Shown here in pieces: positions 24,362-32,075 of a stretch of DNA of 33,122 nt. The position numbers and the translations under genes are program-made. The DNA comes from Nostoc mirabile CHAB5784 (lineage in GTDB: Bacteria; Cyanobacteriota; Cyanobacteriia; Cyanobacteriales; Nostocaceae), in contig NZ_JAIVFS010000095.1 of assembly GCF_020829645.1 (NCBI RefSeq), forward strand, positions 1 through 33,122, written 5' to 3'. Below the pieces are notes generated by a model. The model did no database searches. It was not told the DNA's origin and was given only the letters and a program-made list of their open reading frames with translations. How positions within the stretch are numbered: the stretch's first letter is position 1; each line of letters begins with the position of its first letter.

Positions 24362-24544
24362 ATGACGCATTTACTAGTACAAGGCAAGAATGATTCTGGG
24401 TATGAAGGTACACCTCAGACTGATTCTCTTCAGGACTCCTCAGTTAATCATGCCCTGATTGCGATCGCGCAAGAAGTTACTGAGTTGCTGAGACAAACTT
24501 ACCTGAGACAAACCGATGAAATTAAAACAGGAGAAACAGAATGA
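24362..24544 (+). CDS. Small hypothetical protein coupled to an SDR remnant
   Basis: This 60-residue protein (MTHLLVQGKNDSGYEGTPQT, then NHALIAIAQEVTELLRQTYL) is not recognised. The second half is a likely amphipathic helix. GAGGA lies about 9 bp before the ATG. Its TGA (24542-24544) overlaps the ATG of the deleted SDR gene (24541), so it was probably translationally coupled to it when that gene was intact. Its last codons encode KTGETE from the same ACAGGAGAAACAG leader that precedes two other SDR loci in this window, so the C-terminus may be a fusion product. Confidence 0.5.
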   Translation: MTHLLVQGKNDSGYEGTPQTDSLQDSSVNHALIAIAQEVTELLRQTYLRQTDEIKTGETE

Positions 24545-24661
24545 TACTGCAAGATAAAGTGGCGTTAGTCACCGGAGGCACATCGGGAATCGTTAGAGCA
24601 ACGGCGATCGCTTATGCCCAACAAAACGTTGATGGTCGATGGTGGGTATGTAGCGCAGTAG
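24541..24661 (+). pseudogene. SDR gene with large internal deletion (copy 1)
   Basis: The first 28-29 codons (MILQDKVALVTGGTSGIVRA, then TAIAYAQQ) match the start of the intact SDR at 29665 nearly exactly. The DNA then jumps straight to the last codons of such a gene (TLMVDGGYVAQ, stop at 24659-24661), out of frame. The bases after the stop (CAGTGCGAAATGTT) also match those after the intact copy. About 200 codons are missing. The NADP motif is also mutated (GIVRA for GIGRA). This is a clear remnant of a former full copy. Confidence 0.85.
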
Positions 24662-24836
24662 GCGATCGGCAGTGCGAAATGTTTGATACAGCACTTCAAG
24701 CGACTCACTAAAGTAACACTGAAATAGGTTCGCTAATTCCATGTTCACGTTGTTGTCAACCTGCCCACGGTTCCGGTGATGGTGTTCGCGGGCGCGTCCT
24801 GAACGTTCAGCACCTAGATGAAAAGAAGCGATCATT

Positions 24837-25933
24837 ATGAAAGATTTTTCTGATCACTCGCGAGAACAAAATCTGGACAAGGCGGTCCAGTCCGCTCAGT
24901 CCCGGTCAGACCGCTCTCGTAGGCGACGGCGATCGCCCTGGATCACCTCCGGCATCCTCGTCGCAGTCGTAACCATCATCGGCATTGGCACTGCGGCTTT
25001 CCAGTTCGGACTGCCCTGGTGGATGCAGGCGGGAGACCACAATCACCTGTACGAAAGCGATACCGGTTCTCTGCGTTATCAGGTTCACCTGCCGCCTCAG
25101 CACGATGGCACGACTCAACTGCCCGTGATCGATTCACGGCTGCGGAATGACGGGTTATGGATGGAACTCGATGAAGTCCACGACGCAGTTCAATAGCCTG
25201 GCCGACCGCGAAGGTTTCATCGTCGTCTACCCGACGCAACGGATGTTCCGCAGCGCGATCAACTGCTGGAACTCGGCTGATCCACGGGAGCAGCACCGCT
25301 ACAGCGGAGAACCTGCGCTGCTGGCTGGCGTTGCCCGACAGGTGGTCGAGGAGTATAACGCAGACCCAGCCCAAGTGCATGTCGCGGGTGCCTCGTCGGG
25401 TGCGGGGACTGCCGTTATTCTGGCTGCGACTTACCCCGATATTTTCGCAACAGTGACATCCATCGCGGGTGGTGAGTACGGACTGAACCAGGTGAACCCG
25501 AACGACCCCGATTCCACGCCACCCGACTACACGGCACGTCAGGCATGGTCGCAGATGGGCGATCGGGCGCGGCAGGTACCGCTGCTCGTCATCCAAGGCG
25601 AGGAGGATGCCGTCGTTCCGCCCCTCGTTGCTACTCGTCTGGTTGCACACTGGACTGCGGTGGGTGACTTTGTTGATGATGGTTTGCTCAACGACAGCCT
25701 AAACCTCATCGAAAAGACGACAACAGTGCCTTCAGAACAAAGCAGGCATTCGTACACACACCACCATCACCGCGCCGGATGGTACGTCTGTCGTCGAGTT
25801 GTACCTCGTCGAGGATATGGGACATGTCTGGCCAGGTCCTGCTGGAGACGGCATTTACATCGATCACGCCGGTCCCGATGCCAGTGCCATGATCTGGAAT
25901 TTTGCCAAGCGCCATCCGAAAGAAACTCCATAA
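24837..25933 (+). pseudogene. PHB depolymerase/LpqC-like secreted esterase gene, two frameshifts
   Basis: Three consecutive frames give one alpha/beta-hydrolase of about 365 residues. An N-terminal basic region plus membrane anchor (SPWITSGILVAVVTIIGIG) is followed by the strand RYQVHLPPQHDGTTQLPVI. After a frameshift near 25128-25132 come IHGCGMTGYGWNSM, ADREGFIVVYPTQ and the nucleophile motif GASSG, then VPLLVIQGEEDAVVPP. After a second shift near 25735-25745 comes IRTHTTITAPDGTSV, ending with the histidine motif DMGHVWPG and stop at 25931. The family cleaves polyhydroxyalkanoate or ferulate-type esters. The DNA is clearly richer in G+C than its neighbours, suggesting import from a high-GC donor. 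With two frameshifts it is unlikely to make an active enzyme, unless these are sequencing errors. Confidence 0.85.
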
Positions 25934-25971
25934 GAATCTGAAAGAAGTTGAGTGTTGGAACTAACTACACT
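25931..25971 (+). repeat. 41-bp imperfect direct repeat, copy 1
   Basis: Starts TAAGAATCTGAAAG and continues to TTGGAACTAACTACACT. It matches 28211-28251, with the first 14 bases identical and about three quarters overall. It begins at the stop codon of the broken esterase. The other copy follows the truncated SDR at 27988, so both copies sit directly downstream of broken genes. Origin unknown. Confidence 0.6.
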
Positions 25972-26143
25972 CAAGTGAACTAAGACTAAGACAATTCAAG
26001 AGAGTAGACAAATTGTTTCTTATGCTGACTCTGGTGTGTTGAGATCCAAACTCGTGCTATCGGAGGCGATGTGTTGCGCTGTGCTAATAGATTCTAAGAA
26101 TTGTAGATTGTTAAATCTATGATTTTAACAGGGGCGTGTTGAT

Positions 26144-26716
26144 ATGGAAAAAGGAAGATTGATAGCATTCAGTGATGGTGTCATCGCCATCATCATCACG
26201 ATTATGGTACTGGAATTGAAGGTCCCCCACGGAGATGATTTAGCTGCATTACGTCCGCTAATGCTCTCATTTCTAAGCTACATCCTTAGCTTTATCAATT
26301 TGGGAATTTATTGGAATAACCACCACCACTTATTTCAGGTAGCGCAATATGTCAGCGGTCGAGTTTTATGGGCTAATTTGCATTTGTTATTCTGGCTATC
26401 GCTTATTCCCTTTGTCACCGCCTGGATGGGCGAAAATTACTTCACCGCGTTACCTGTTGCCTTTTATGGTGGTGTGCTGTTGTTCAGCGCAATTGCTTAT
26501 TTAATTCTGACTATGACTCTGATTGTTCACCACGGTCAAGGCTCGGTAATCGCGACTGCCATCGGGAGAGATTTTAAGGGCAAGGTATCAGTGGCGATCT
26601 ATGCCGTATCGATTCTCCTCGCCTTTGCTAATTCATGGTTGGCTTTTAGTCTCTATGTATTAGTAGCAATGATGTGGTTGATTCCAGATCGCCGGATTGA
26701 GAAAGCAATGCGCTGA
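26144..26716 (+). CDS. TMEM175-family (DUF1211) channel-like membrane protein
   Basis: This 190-residue protein begins MEKGRLIAFSDGVIAIIITI, with the family signature R5-x3-F9-S10-D11-G12 in the first membrane helix. About six hydrophobic segments follow (SFLSYILSFINLGIYW, LHLLFWLSLIPFVTAWM, VAFYGGVLLFSAIAYLILTM, VAIYAVSILLAFANSWLAF, YVLVAMMWLIP), with the typical NNHHHLF between the second and third. Bacterial members form tetrameric potassium-permeable channels with six helices per subunit, and the length fits. It lies in the inner membrane. The upstream ribosome-binding site is AGGGG. An inverted repeat ATAGATT/AATCTAT (26087-26120) lies in the promoter region. It has no obvious functional link to its neighbours. 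Confidence 0.9.
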   Translation: MEKGRLIAFSDGVIAIIITIMVLELKVPHGDDLAALRPLMLSFLSYILSFINLGIYWNNHHHLFQVAQYVSGRVLWANLHLLFWLSLIPFVTAWMGENYFTALPVAFYGGVLLFSAIAYLILTMTLIVHHGQGSVIATAIGRDFKGKVSVAIYAVSILLAFANSWLAFSLYVLVAMMWLIPDRRIEKAMR

Positions 26717-26718
26717 TA

Positions 26719-26823
26719 AAAGTATTGCCCAACCATGCCCCAATTTGGACACAGGTAGGAGTCGCGGCTCTTGGACTTCCAACGATGCGAATTGAAATCC
26801 GCGTGACTGCAATTGTTCCGTGA
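26719..26823 (+). pseudogene. RidA/YjgF-like gene, C-terminal remnant
   Basis: Directly after the TMEM175-like gene an open frame reads HAPIWTQVGVAALGLPTMRI, then EIRVTAIVP and a stop at 26821. This resembles the last two strands of RidA/YjgF-family proteins (T-x-VGVAAL, then the EIxVxAIV end). Only about 34 of the usual 115-130 residues remain, and no start codon with a ribosome-binding site precedes it. The assignment rests on this short stretch alone. Confidence 0.6.
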
Positions 26824-26930
26824 GTTTTGCACAAGCGGCAACGGGCTATTGCGAAGTTAGGGAGTTACCTCCGCTGAGTGGTATCGAAATCCCGTCACTG
26901 TTTATTCTAAATCAAGGAGAGTTGGCACAG

Positions 26931-27899
26931 ATGGAATCTATGAAAGCAGCCGTATTAACTGCGTTTGGTGATGCTGAGAAGTTTGAGATTCAAACTGTTC
27001 CCACACCAACACTGAAGGCGCATCAGGTGTTAGTCAGAGTTTGTGCAACCTCGATTAACCCGGTCGATTACCAAACTCGTCGTGGTGATTACAAGGAACT
27101 GGTTCGATTACCCGCCATCCTTGGAGTCGATGTTTCAGGGGTGATTGAGGCAATTGGCGAAGCTGTGACTGATTTCAAGGTGGGAGACAACGTGTATTAC
27201 TCGCCGCAAGTTTTTGGAGAATTCGGTAGCTATGCTCAGTATCATGTGGCTGATGCAGCGATTGTTGCATTGAAGCCTGCAAATCTATCGCACATTGAAG
27301 CAGCTTCTTTTCCGCTTGCAGGCGGAACTGCTTGGGATTGTCTAGTGACTAGGGGCAATCTACAAGTTGGTGAAACAGTTCTCATCCATGCGGGTGCGGG
27401 TGGAGTGGGTTCGATCGCAGTTCAACTCGCCAAAGCAATAGGGGCATACGTTTTTGCAACGTGTAGTTCTAGAAACCGAGATTTCGTGACAGAACTGGGC
27501 GCAGATCGAGTGATTGATTACAAAAATGAAGATTACGTAGAAGTCATTCGTCAAGAAACAAATGGACTGGGTGTGGATTTAGTTCTAGATACGATCGGCG
27601 GAGAAACAATTCAGCGTAGTCTAGAAATCATTCGTCCCTTCGGTAGGCTTACAAGCATTGTAGACATTGCAATACCGCAATCGCTTCTTGAAGCATGGGG
27701 CAAGAATCTGACGATTCATTTTGTTTTTTCACCCCAGTACCGAGCAAAATTAGAGGCTTTGACAAAACTAATCGAGCGTCATCAGCTTCGCCCAGTGATT
27801 GATTCAGTATTTTCTTGGGATCAGGTCGTTCTGGCACATCAGCGTCTAGAGCAGGGAGGAACACGGGGTAAAATTGTGCTGAAGTTTACAGAAAATTAG
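26931..27899 (+). CDS. NADP-dependent quinone oxidoreductase-like (zinc-independent MDR) protein
   Basis: This 322-residue protein belongs to the medium-chain dehydrogenase/reductase superfamily, quinone oxidoreductase branch. It has a GroES-like N-terminus (MKAAVLTAFG, HQVLVRVCATSINPVDYQTR, LPAILGVDVSGVIEAIGEAV) and a Rossmann motif at 154-160 (HAGAGGVGSIAVQLAK). The zinc-ligand cysteines of alcohol dehydrogenases are absent. The start at 26931 is chosen for AAGGAGA 10 bp upstream and for family fit; an in-frame extension to 26820 lies over the RidA remnant. A second ATG three codons in (MKAAVL) is the alternative. Such enzymes reduce quinones or other electrophilic carbonyls with NADPH, consistent with the detoxification theme. 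It is the last intact gene before the second SDR remnant. Confidence 0.92.
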   Translation: MESMKAAVLTAFGDAEKFEIQTVPTPTLKAHQVLVRVCATSINPVDYQTRRGDYKELVRLPAILGVDVSGVIEAIGEAVTDFKVGDNVYYSPQVFGEFGSYAQYHVADAAIVALKPANLSHIEAASFPLAGGTAWDCLVTRGNLQVGETVLIHAGAGGVGSIAVQLAKAIGAYVFATCSSRNRDFVTELGADRVIDYKNEDYVEVIRQETNGLGVDLVLDTIGGETIQRSLEIIRPFGRLTSIVDIAIPQSLLEAWGKNLTIHFVFSPQYRAKLEALTKLIERHQLRPVIDSVFSWDQVVLAHQRLEQGGTRGKIVLKFTEN

Positions 27900-27987
27900 A
27901 CCAGCTTTACGGCGTTGGTAATTGCTAAACGGATCGGAGTTTGATTGTGTGCTGAAGGTCAATATTGATTGGGACAGGAGAAACAGG

Positions 27988-28170
27988 ATGATACTGCAAG
28001 ATAAAGTGGCGTTAGTGACTGGAGGAACAGCGGGTATTGGCAGAGCAACTGCGATCGCCTTTGCTGCTGCTGGAGCAAAGGTAGTATTCTCAGGGAGACG
28101 CGATGCAGAAGGTGAAAAAACTGCCAAACTGATTCGTGAAACAGGTGCTGAATGCTTATACGTCCATTGA
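27988..28170 (+). pseudogene. SDR gene, N-terminal remnant (copy 2)
   Basis: Sixty codons (MILQDKVALVTGGTAGIGRA, TAIAFAAAGAKVVFSGRRDA, then EKTAKLIRETGAECLYVH) end in a stop. They give the Rossmann fold's first beta-alpha-beta unit with an intact TGGTAGIG motif, but all catalytic residues are lost. ACAGGAGAAACAG lies just before the ATG, as in copies 1 and 3. The 3' part was lost completely, and a 41-bp repeat follows at 28211. It may still be translated into a useless peptide. Confidence 0.8.
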
Positions 28171-28210
28171 AACAAGTTCACTAACATCACAAGAATCTGA
28201 CAAATCATTG

Positions 28211-28251
28211 TAAGAATCTGAAAGCAGTCAAGCATTGGAACTCAATGCACT
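28211..28251 (+). repeat. 41-bp imperfect direct repeat, copy 2
   Basis: Starts TAAGAATCTGAAAG and continues to TTGGAACTCAATGCACT; it pairs with 25931-25971. A shorter CAAGAATCTGA copy lies nearby at 28189-28199, and another at about 31826-31836. It sits 27 bp before the NTF2-like gene and may be the scar of past recombination. Confidence 0.6.
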
Positions 28252-28277
28252 TTAGATAGAACCAGGAGTATTTAATC

Positions 28278-28859
28278 ATGGTCAAAGAGCAAACTGTAGA
28301 CGGACAAGCAAATTTACAAGCAACTACCAATTTGACACCAGCCCAGGAGTCTTTGCAAGCACTTTGGGAAGAGCATTTACAGTACGAGTTTGGCACTCAC
28401 AGTACTGAAGATGCCCTCGCTACGATGGTTGAAGATGCTTACGTTAACCACATCCCGGTAATGACTGGGGGAGTCGGGAAACCAGCACTGCGCGAGTTTT
28501 ATTCCAAATACTTCATTCCACAGATGCCGCCGGACATGGAGTTGACCCCAATCTCGCGCACGATCGGGACAGATCAACTCGTGGATGAAATGGTAGCTAA
28601 GTTCACTCATACTGTTTGGATGGAATGGATATTACCCGGCGTTGTTCCCACCGGAAAACGGGTGGAAGTGCCAGTAGTAGCGATCGTCCAGTTCCGTGAT
28701 GGCAAACTAGCCCACGAACACATTTACTGGGATCAAGCGAGTGTATTGGTTCAAGTCGGCTTACTCGATCCTGGTACACTTCCTGTTGTCGGTGTTGACA
28801 GTGCGCGTAAGGCGATCGATCCCAACTTACCCTCAAACACACTAATCGATCGCACTTAG
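28278..28859 (+). CDS. NTF2-like / SnoaL-type ester cyclase-like protein
   Basis: This 193-residue protein has the NTF2/SnoaL cone fold pattern: a helical start LQALWEEHLQYEFGTHSTED, then MVEDAYVNHIPVMTGGVGKP, LREFYSKYFIPQMP, and the last strands VEVPVVAIVQFRDGKLAHEHIYWDQAS. The HEHIYWDQ strand is characteristic of SnoaL-like cyclases and of the proteins often labelled carboxymethylenebutenolidase-like. Some members catalyse ring closure or isomerisation; most are uncharacterised. AGGAG lies 9 bp before the ATG. An alpha/beta hydrolase begins 29 bp after its stop, also with AGGAG, so the two are probably one operon. The first 20 residues are polar and probably disordered. Confidence 0.85.
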   Translation: MVKEQTVDGQANLQATTNLTPAQESLQALWEEHLQYEFGTHSTEDALATMVEDAYVNHIPVMTGGVGKPALREFYSKYFIPQMPPDMELTPISRTIGTDQLVDEMVAKFTHTVWMEWILPGVVPTGKRVEVPVVAIVQFRDGKLAHEHIYWDQASVLVQVGLLDPGTLPVVGVDSARKAIDPNLPSNTLIDRT

Positions 28860-28888
28860 CGATCGCGACTAAATGTAGGAGTCATCCA

Positions 28889-29617
28889 ATGTCAACTTTT
28901 GTCTTAGTTCACGGCTCATGGCATGACGGTTCTGCTTGGGAACCTGTCATCAAACATTTAGAAGCTAAAGGGCATCAAGCGTTTGCTCCCACGATCGCAG
29001 GTCATGGCAAAGGCGCGAATAAGAATGTTAACCATGCTCAATGTACACAATCGATCGTCGATTACATTGTTGACAAAGACTTAACCGATATCGTCCTACT
29101 CGGACATAGTTTCGGTGGCACGATTATTGCGAAAGTTGCCGAAGCAATTCATGAGCGCATTCGACGGCTCATCTTCTTAGATGCTTTTGTCCTCAATGAT
29201 GGTGAAAGCCTCAGAGATATACTCCCACCGGACTATCAAACGTTAAACGACCAACTAGCGAGAACATCGGACGACAATACGCTGATGCTACCTTTTGAGA
29301 TTTGGCGAGAAACGTTTCTCAACGACACTGACCTCGACCTGGCTAAATCTAGTTACGCACAATTATCGCCCGAACCGTATCAACCGTTAATTGACAAGTT
29401 GGACTTGAAGCAGTTTTACTCGTTGCCCATTCCTAAAAGTTACCTCTACTGTACAGAAGATAATGTCCTCCCTCAAGGCGAACAGTGGGGTTGGCATCCG
29501 AGAATGTCTAACCGCTTGGGGCTATTTCGGCTTGTACAAATGCCCGGTAGTCACGAGGTGATATTTTCTAATCCGATCGGTTTAGCAGAAAAAATTATCG
29601 TGGCAGGACGCGATTAG
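28889..29617 (+). CDS. Alpha/beta hydrolase (EstC/pyrethroid hydrolase-like)
   Basis: This 242-residue protein opens STFVLVHGSWHDGSAWEPVI, the HG oxyanion motif of the alpha/beta hydrolase fold. The nucleophile elbow is GHSFGG (S74) and the catalytic histidine is H222 in PGSHEVIFSNP. The acid is probably the aspartate in YCTEDNVLP. Length and motifs fit the small EstC/salicylate esterase/hydroxynitrile lyase-like group, which cleaves small esters. No signal peptide is visible, so it should be cytosolic. AGGAG lies 7 bp before the ATG. It is likely co-transcribed with the NTF2-like gene upstream and the intact SDR gene 47 bp downstream, a plausible carbonyl/ester detoxification set. Confidence 0.9.
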   Translation: MSTFVLVHGSWHDGSAWEPVIKHLEAKGHQAFAPTIAGHGKGANKNVNHAQCTQSIVDYIVDKDLTDIVLLGHSFGGTIIAKVAEAIHERIRRLIFLDAFVLNDGESLRDILPPDYQTLNDQLARTSDDNTLMLPFEIWRETFLNDTDLDLAKSSYAQLSPEPYQPLIDKLDLKQFYSLPIPKSYLYCTEDNVLPQGEQWGWHPRMSNRLGLFRLVQMPGSHEVIFSNPIGLAEKIIVAGRD

Positions 29618-29664
29618 CCGCAGGATTTGCAACTGTGTTTATTGATTGAAACAGGAGAAACAGA

Positions 29665-30405
29665 ATGATACTTCAAGATAAAGTGGCGTTAGTCACTGGC
29701 GGCACAACGGGTATTGGTCGAGCAACAGCGATCGCTTATGCTCAACAACAAGCAAAGGTGGTGGGTCGTCGAATGGATGAAGGTGAAGAAACGGTTCGAT
29801 TGATTCAGGAAGCTGGCGGAGAGGCGATTTTTGTGCAAGCCGATGTCACGAAAGAAGCCGATGTTAAAGCAATGGTTGATAAAGCAGTTAGCGTTTTTGG
29901 TCGGTTAGATATTGCCTTTAATAATGCCGGAACTGTCGGCGAAAATCCCTCATTGATTGAGCAAACAGAAGTTGAATACGAGCATATTATGAACGTCAAT
30001 GTCAAAGGCGTTTGGTTGTCGATGAAATATGAAATCGCTCAGATGTTGAAACAGGGAAGTGGTGCGATCGTCAATATGGCATCTGCGCTTGGAGTCGTTG
30101 CACTTCCTAACATACTCCTCTACACCGCGAGTAAACATGCGGTAGTAGGTTTAACAAAAGCTGCTGCACTCCAATATGCCAAAGCGGGTATTCGCATCAA
30201 TGTCGTTGCACCAGGGTCAATTAAAACAGATATGTTTGAAGCCGCTACAGATGAAGTCAAAGCTTACTTGGCAGGACTTCACCCGATCGGACGAGTTGGA
30301 ACACCGCTTGAAGTTGCAAATGCAGTCCTGTTTTTATCATCTGACATGGCATCGTTCGTAACAGGTGAAACGTTGATGATAGATGGTGGGTATTTAGCGC
30401 AGTAG
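29665..30405 (+). CDS. SDR-family oxidoreductase (only full-length copy of four)
   Basis: This 246-residue classical short-chain dehydrogenase has T11-G-G-T-T-G-I-G18 for the cofactor, N86-N-A-G89, catalytic S140, Y153 and K157 (YTASK), and the C-terminal strand GETLMIDGGYLAQ. All catalytic residues are present. Compared with remnant copy 2 it lacks two residues in the loop after the second strand (AKVVGRR versus AKVVFSGRR), the loop that selects NADP over NAD, so cofactor preference may be altered. AGGAG within the ACAGGAGAAACAG leader lies 7 bp before the ATG. The 5' end is nearly identical to copies 1 and 2, and the 3' flank to copy 1. The substrate is unknown; relatives reduce ketones or aldehydes. 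Confidence 0.93.
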   Translation: MILQDKVALVTGGTTGIGRATAIAYAQQQAKVVGRRMDEGEETVRLIQEAGGEAIFVQADVTKEADVKAMVDKAVSVFGRLDIAFNNAGTVGENPSLIEQTEVEYEHIMNVNVKGVWLSMKYEIAQMLKQGSGAIVNMASALGVVALPNILLYTASKHAVVGLTKAAALQYAKAGIRINVVAPGSIKTDMFEAATDEVKAYLAGLHPIGRVGTPLEVANAVLFLSSDMASFVTGETLMIDGGYLAQ

Positions 30406-30550
30406 TCGAACGACAGTGCGAAATGTTGCGACCAAGTGGCGATCGACCTGCATCATCCGCTCGATCACTCTCCGTGCCGTTGGTTTCTCAGGGGCGTACC
30501 GATAGTACGCAGTGTTTGATTGAGCAGTAATACATCTAAATGAGTCCATC

Positions 30551-30879
30551 ATGACGACAACACTTGCAGGCAAAGTTGCACTGGTAACGGGTGGTTCTCG
30601 CGGTTTAGGAGTGGCGATCGTAGGGTATGCGAAAGGTGTCCAGCGCGATCTTGATCCGCGCAACATCACTGTGTGCAGCCAGGTATCATGCCGACGGACA
30701 TGGCAACAGCCGCAGCCGACAAATTGCCGGAAGCAGCGGAAGCGATCATGGATCTTCACGCCATCCGCCGGATCGCAACCTTGGAGGAGGTAGCGGCGAC
30801 CGTTTGCTTCCTCGCAGGTTCAGATGCTGGCTACATCAGCGGCAATGTAGTGGATGTGTCCGGCGGATGCCAAATCTGA
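30551..30879 (+). pseudogene. SDR gene with internal deletion and frameshift (copy 4, different subfamily)
   Basis: MTTTLAGKVALVTGGSRGLG is followed, after loss of roughly 120-130 codons, by YAKGVQRDLDPRNITV. After a one-base frame change near 30672-30680 comes QPGIMPTDMATAAADKLPEA, then the typical end LHAIRRIATLEEVAATVCFL and YISGNVVDVSGGCQI with stop at 30877. The YxxxK and serine residues are gone, so it is inactive. It belongs to another SDR subfamily (3-oxoacyl-ACP reductase-like) than copies 1-3 and lacks their leader. The second half is GC-rich, as is the hydrolase that follows. Confidence 0.85.
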
Positions 30880-30939
30880 GCGTCGAAGTTTAGTCCGAAG
30901 CAGATCAAAACTTTTACACGCGCAATCAAAGGAAAAAAG

Positions 30940-31836
30940 ATGAAAATACGCTATGGGTTTCGACAGGTTGGTGATGTCGAAGTGTTCTACCGCGAAGCGG
31001 GGGCAAGCGATGCGCCGGTAATACTGCTGTTGCATGGCTTTCCAACCGCTAGCCACATGTTCCGCGACCTGATCCCTCTGCTCGCCGATCGCTTTCGGCT
31101 CGTCGCGCCGGATTTGCCTGGTTTCGGACAGACCAAGGCACCGCCACGCGGGGCATTCGACTACAGGTTCGACCGCCTTGCCGACGTAATCGAGGGCTTC
31201 GTCGATGCTTTGTCGCTCGATCAATACGTACTCTACATCTTCGACTACGGTGCGCCAGTAGGTCTGCGTCTGGCGATGCGCCATCCTGAACGGATATCTG
31301 CGATTGTCTCGCAGAACGGCAACGCCTACCTTGAGGGTTTTAGTGATGAATGGGGATCGTGGGAGACCTATTGGCGCGAACCGAGCGCAGCAAACCGGGA
31401 AGCCTGCCGACCCTCACTCGCGCCGGACACAATCCGGAACTGGCAGTATGGTACTGGAGCCGATCCAACCCTTCTGTCGCCCGACGGCTACGAACTCGAC
31501 ATCGCCTACATGGGGCGGCCAGACGCGGAGGAGATCCAGCTCGATCTGATCCTCGACTACCGCAGTAACGTCGCGCTCTATCCAGCCTTCCAGTCCTACT
31601 TTCGCGAGCACCGTCCGCCGCTTCTCGCCGTCTGGGGTCGTCATGATCCGGCGTTTCTGCCCGCTGGTGCTGCCGCTTATCAGCGCGATCTCCCGGATGC
31701 AAAGATTCACCTGCTCGATGCCGGACATTTCGCGCTGGAGACTCATGCAGAGGAGGTGGCAACGTTGATCTGCGCGTTCCTCGACAGAACGCTCGGTTTC
31801 ACGCTGCGTCTTGAAGGTGATTGCACAAGAATCTGA
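30940..31836 (+). CDS. Alpha/beta hydrolase, epoxide hydrolase/haloalkane dehalogenase-like
   Basis: This 298-residue protein has an alpha/beta-hydrolase fold with an aspartate nucleophile: oxyanion motif LLHGFPTASHMF (H32), D102 in FDYGAPVGLR, acid D236 in GRHDPAFL and base H263 in DAGHFALE. Asp at the elbow, rather than Ser, marks the epoxide hydrolase/haloalkane dehalogenase group; which substrate cannot be decided. AAGGAAAA lies about 6 bp before the ATG. The gene is GC-rich compared with the cyanobacterial genes around it, which suggests transfer from a high-GC donor such as a proteobacterium. The last 14 residues (GFTLRLEGDCTRI) go beyond the normal family end (FLDRTL) and look like readthrough into foreign 3' DNA, so the original 3' end was probably lost. 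Confidence 0.9.
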   Translation: MKIRYGFRQVGDVEVFYREAGASDAPVILLLHGFPTASHMFRDLIPLLADRFRLVAPDLPGFGQTKAPPRGAFDYRFDRLADVIEGFVDALSLDQYVLYIFDYGAPVGLRLAMRHPERISAIVSQNGNAYLEGFSDEWGSWETYWREPSAANREACRPSLAPDTIRNWQYGTGADPTLLSPDGYELDIAYMGRPDAEEIQLDLILDYRSNVALYPAFQSYFREHRPPLLAVWGRHDPAFLPAGAAAYQRDLPDAKIHLLDAGHFALETHAEEVATLICAFLDRTLGFTLRLEGDCTRI

Positions 31837-32075
31837 GTACCGCGCTGGCTACCGAAGCAGAATTAAAGCCATCTTAGAAGAGGCAACCGCGGCGATCGCG
31901 CTCAGGTAACAATGAAGGATTCTTGTCGTTCTGCGCCGATGATACGCAATGGATGCTTGCCCCATCTTTGAAGTCTGCTTAACGCAGCATTGTTAAGACG
32001 GTGCTCGATCTCTGCATAACAATTGTGATGCAACAGACAAAAACACATCATCAATTTACAACGGAGAAACCTCTC

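Noticed and set aside
24593..24835. 80-codon minus-strand frame
   Set aside because: Overlaps the SDR remnant and reads like the complement of it; no ribosome-binding site.
30394..30759. 121-codon minus-strand frame
   Set aside because: Its start region is the antisense of the SDR remnant at 30551; composition explained by the opposite strand.
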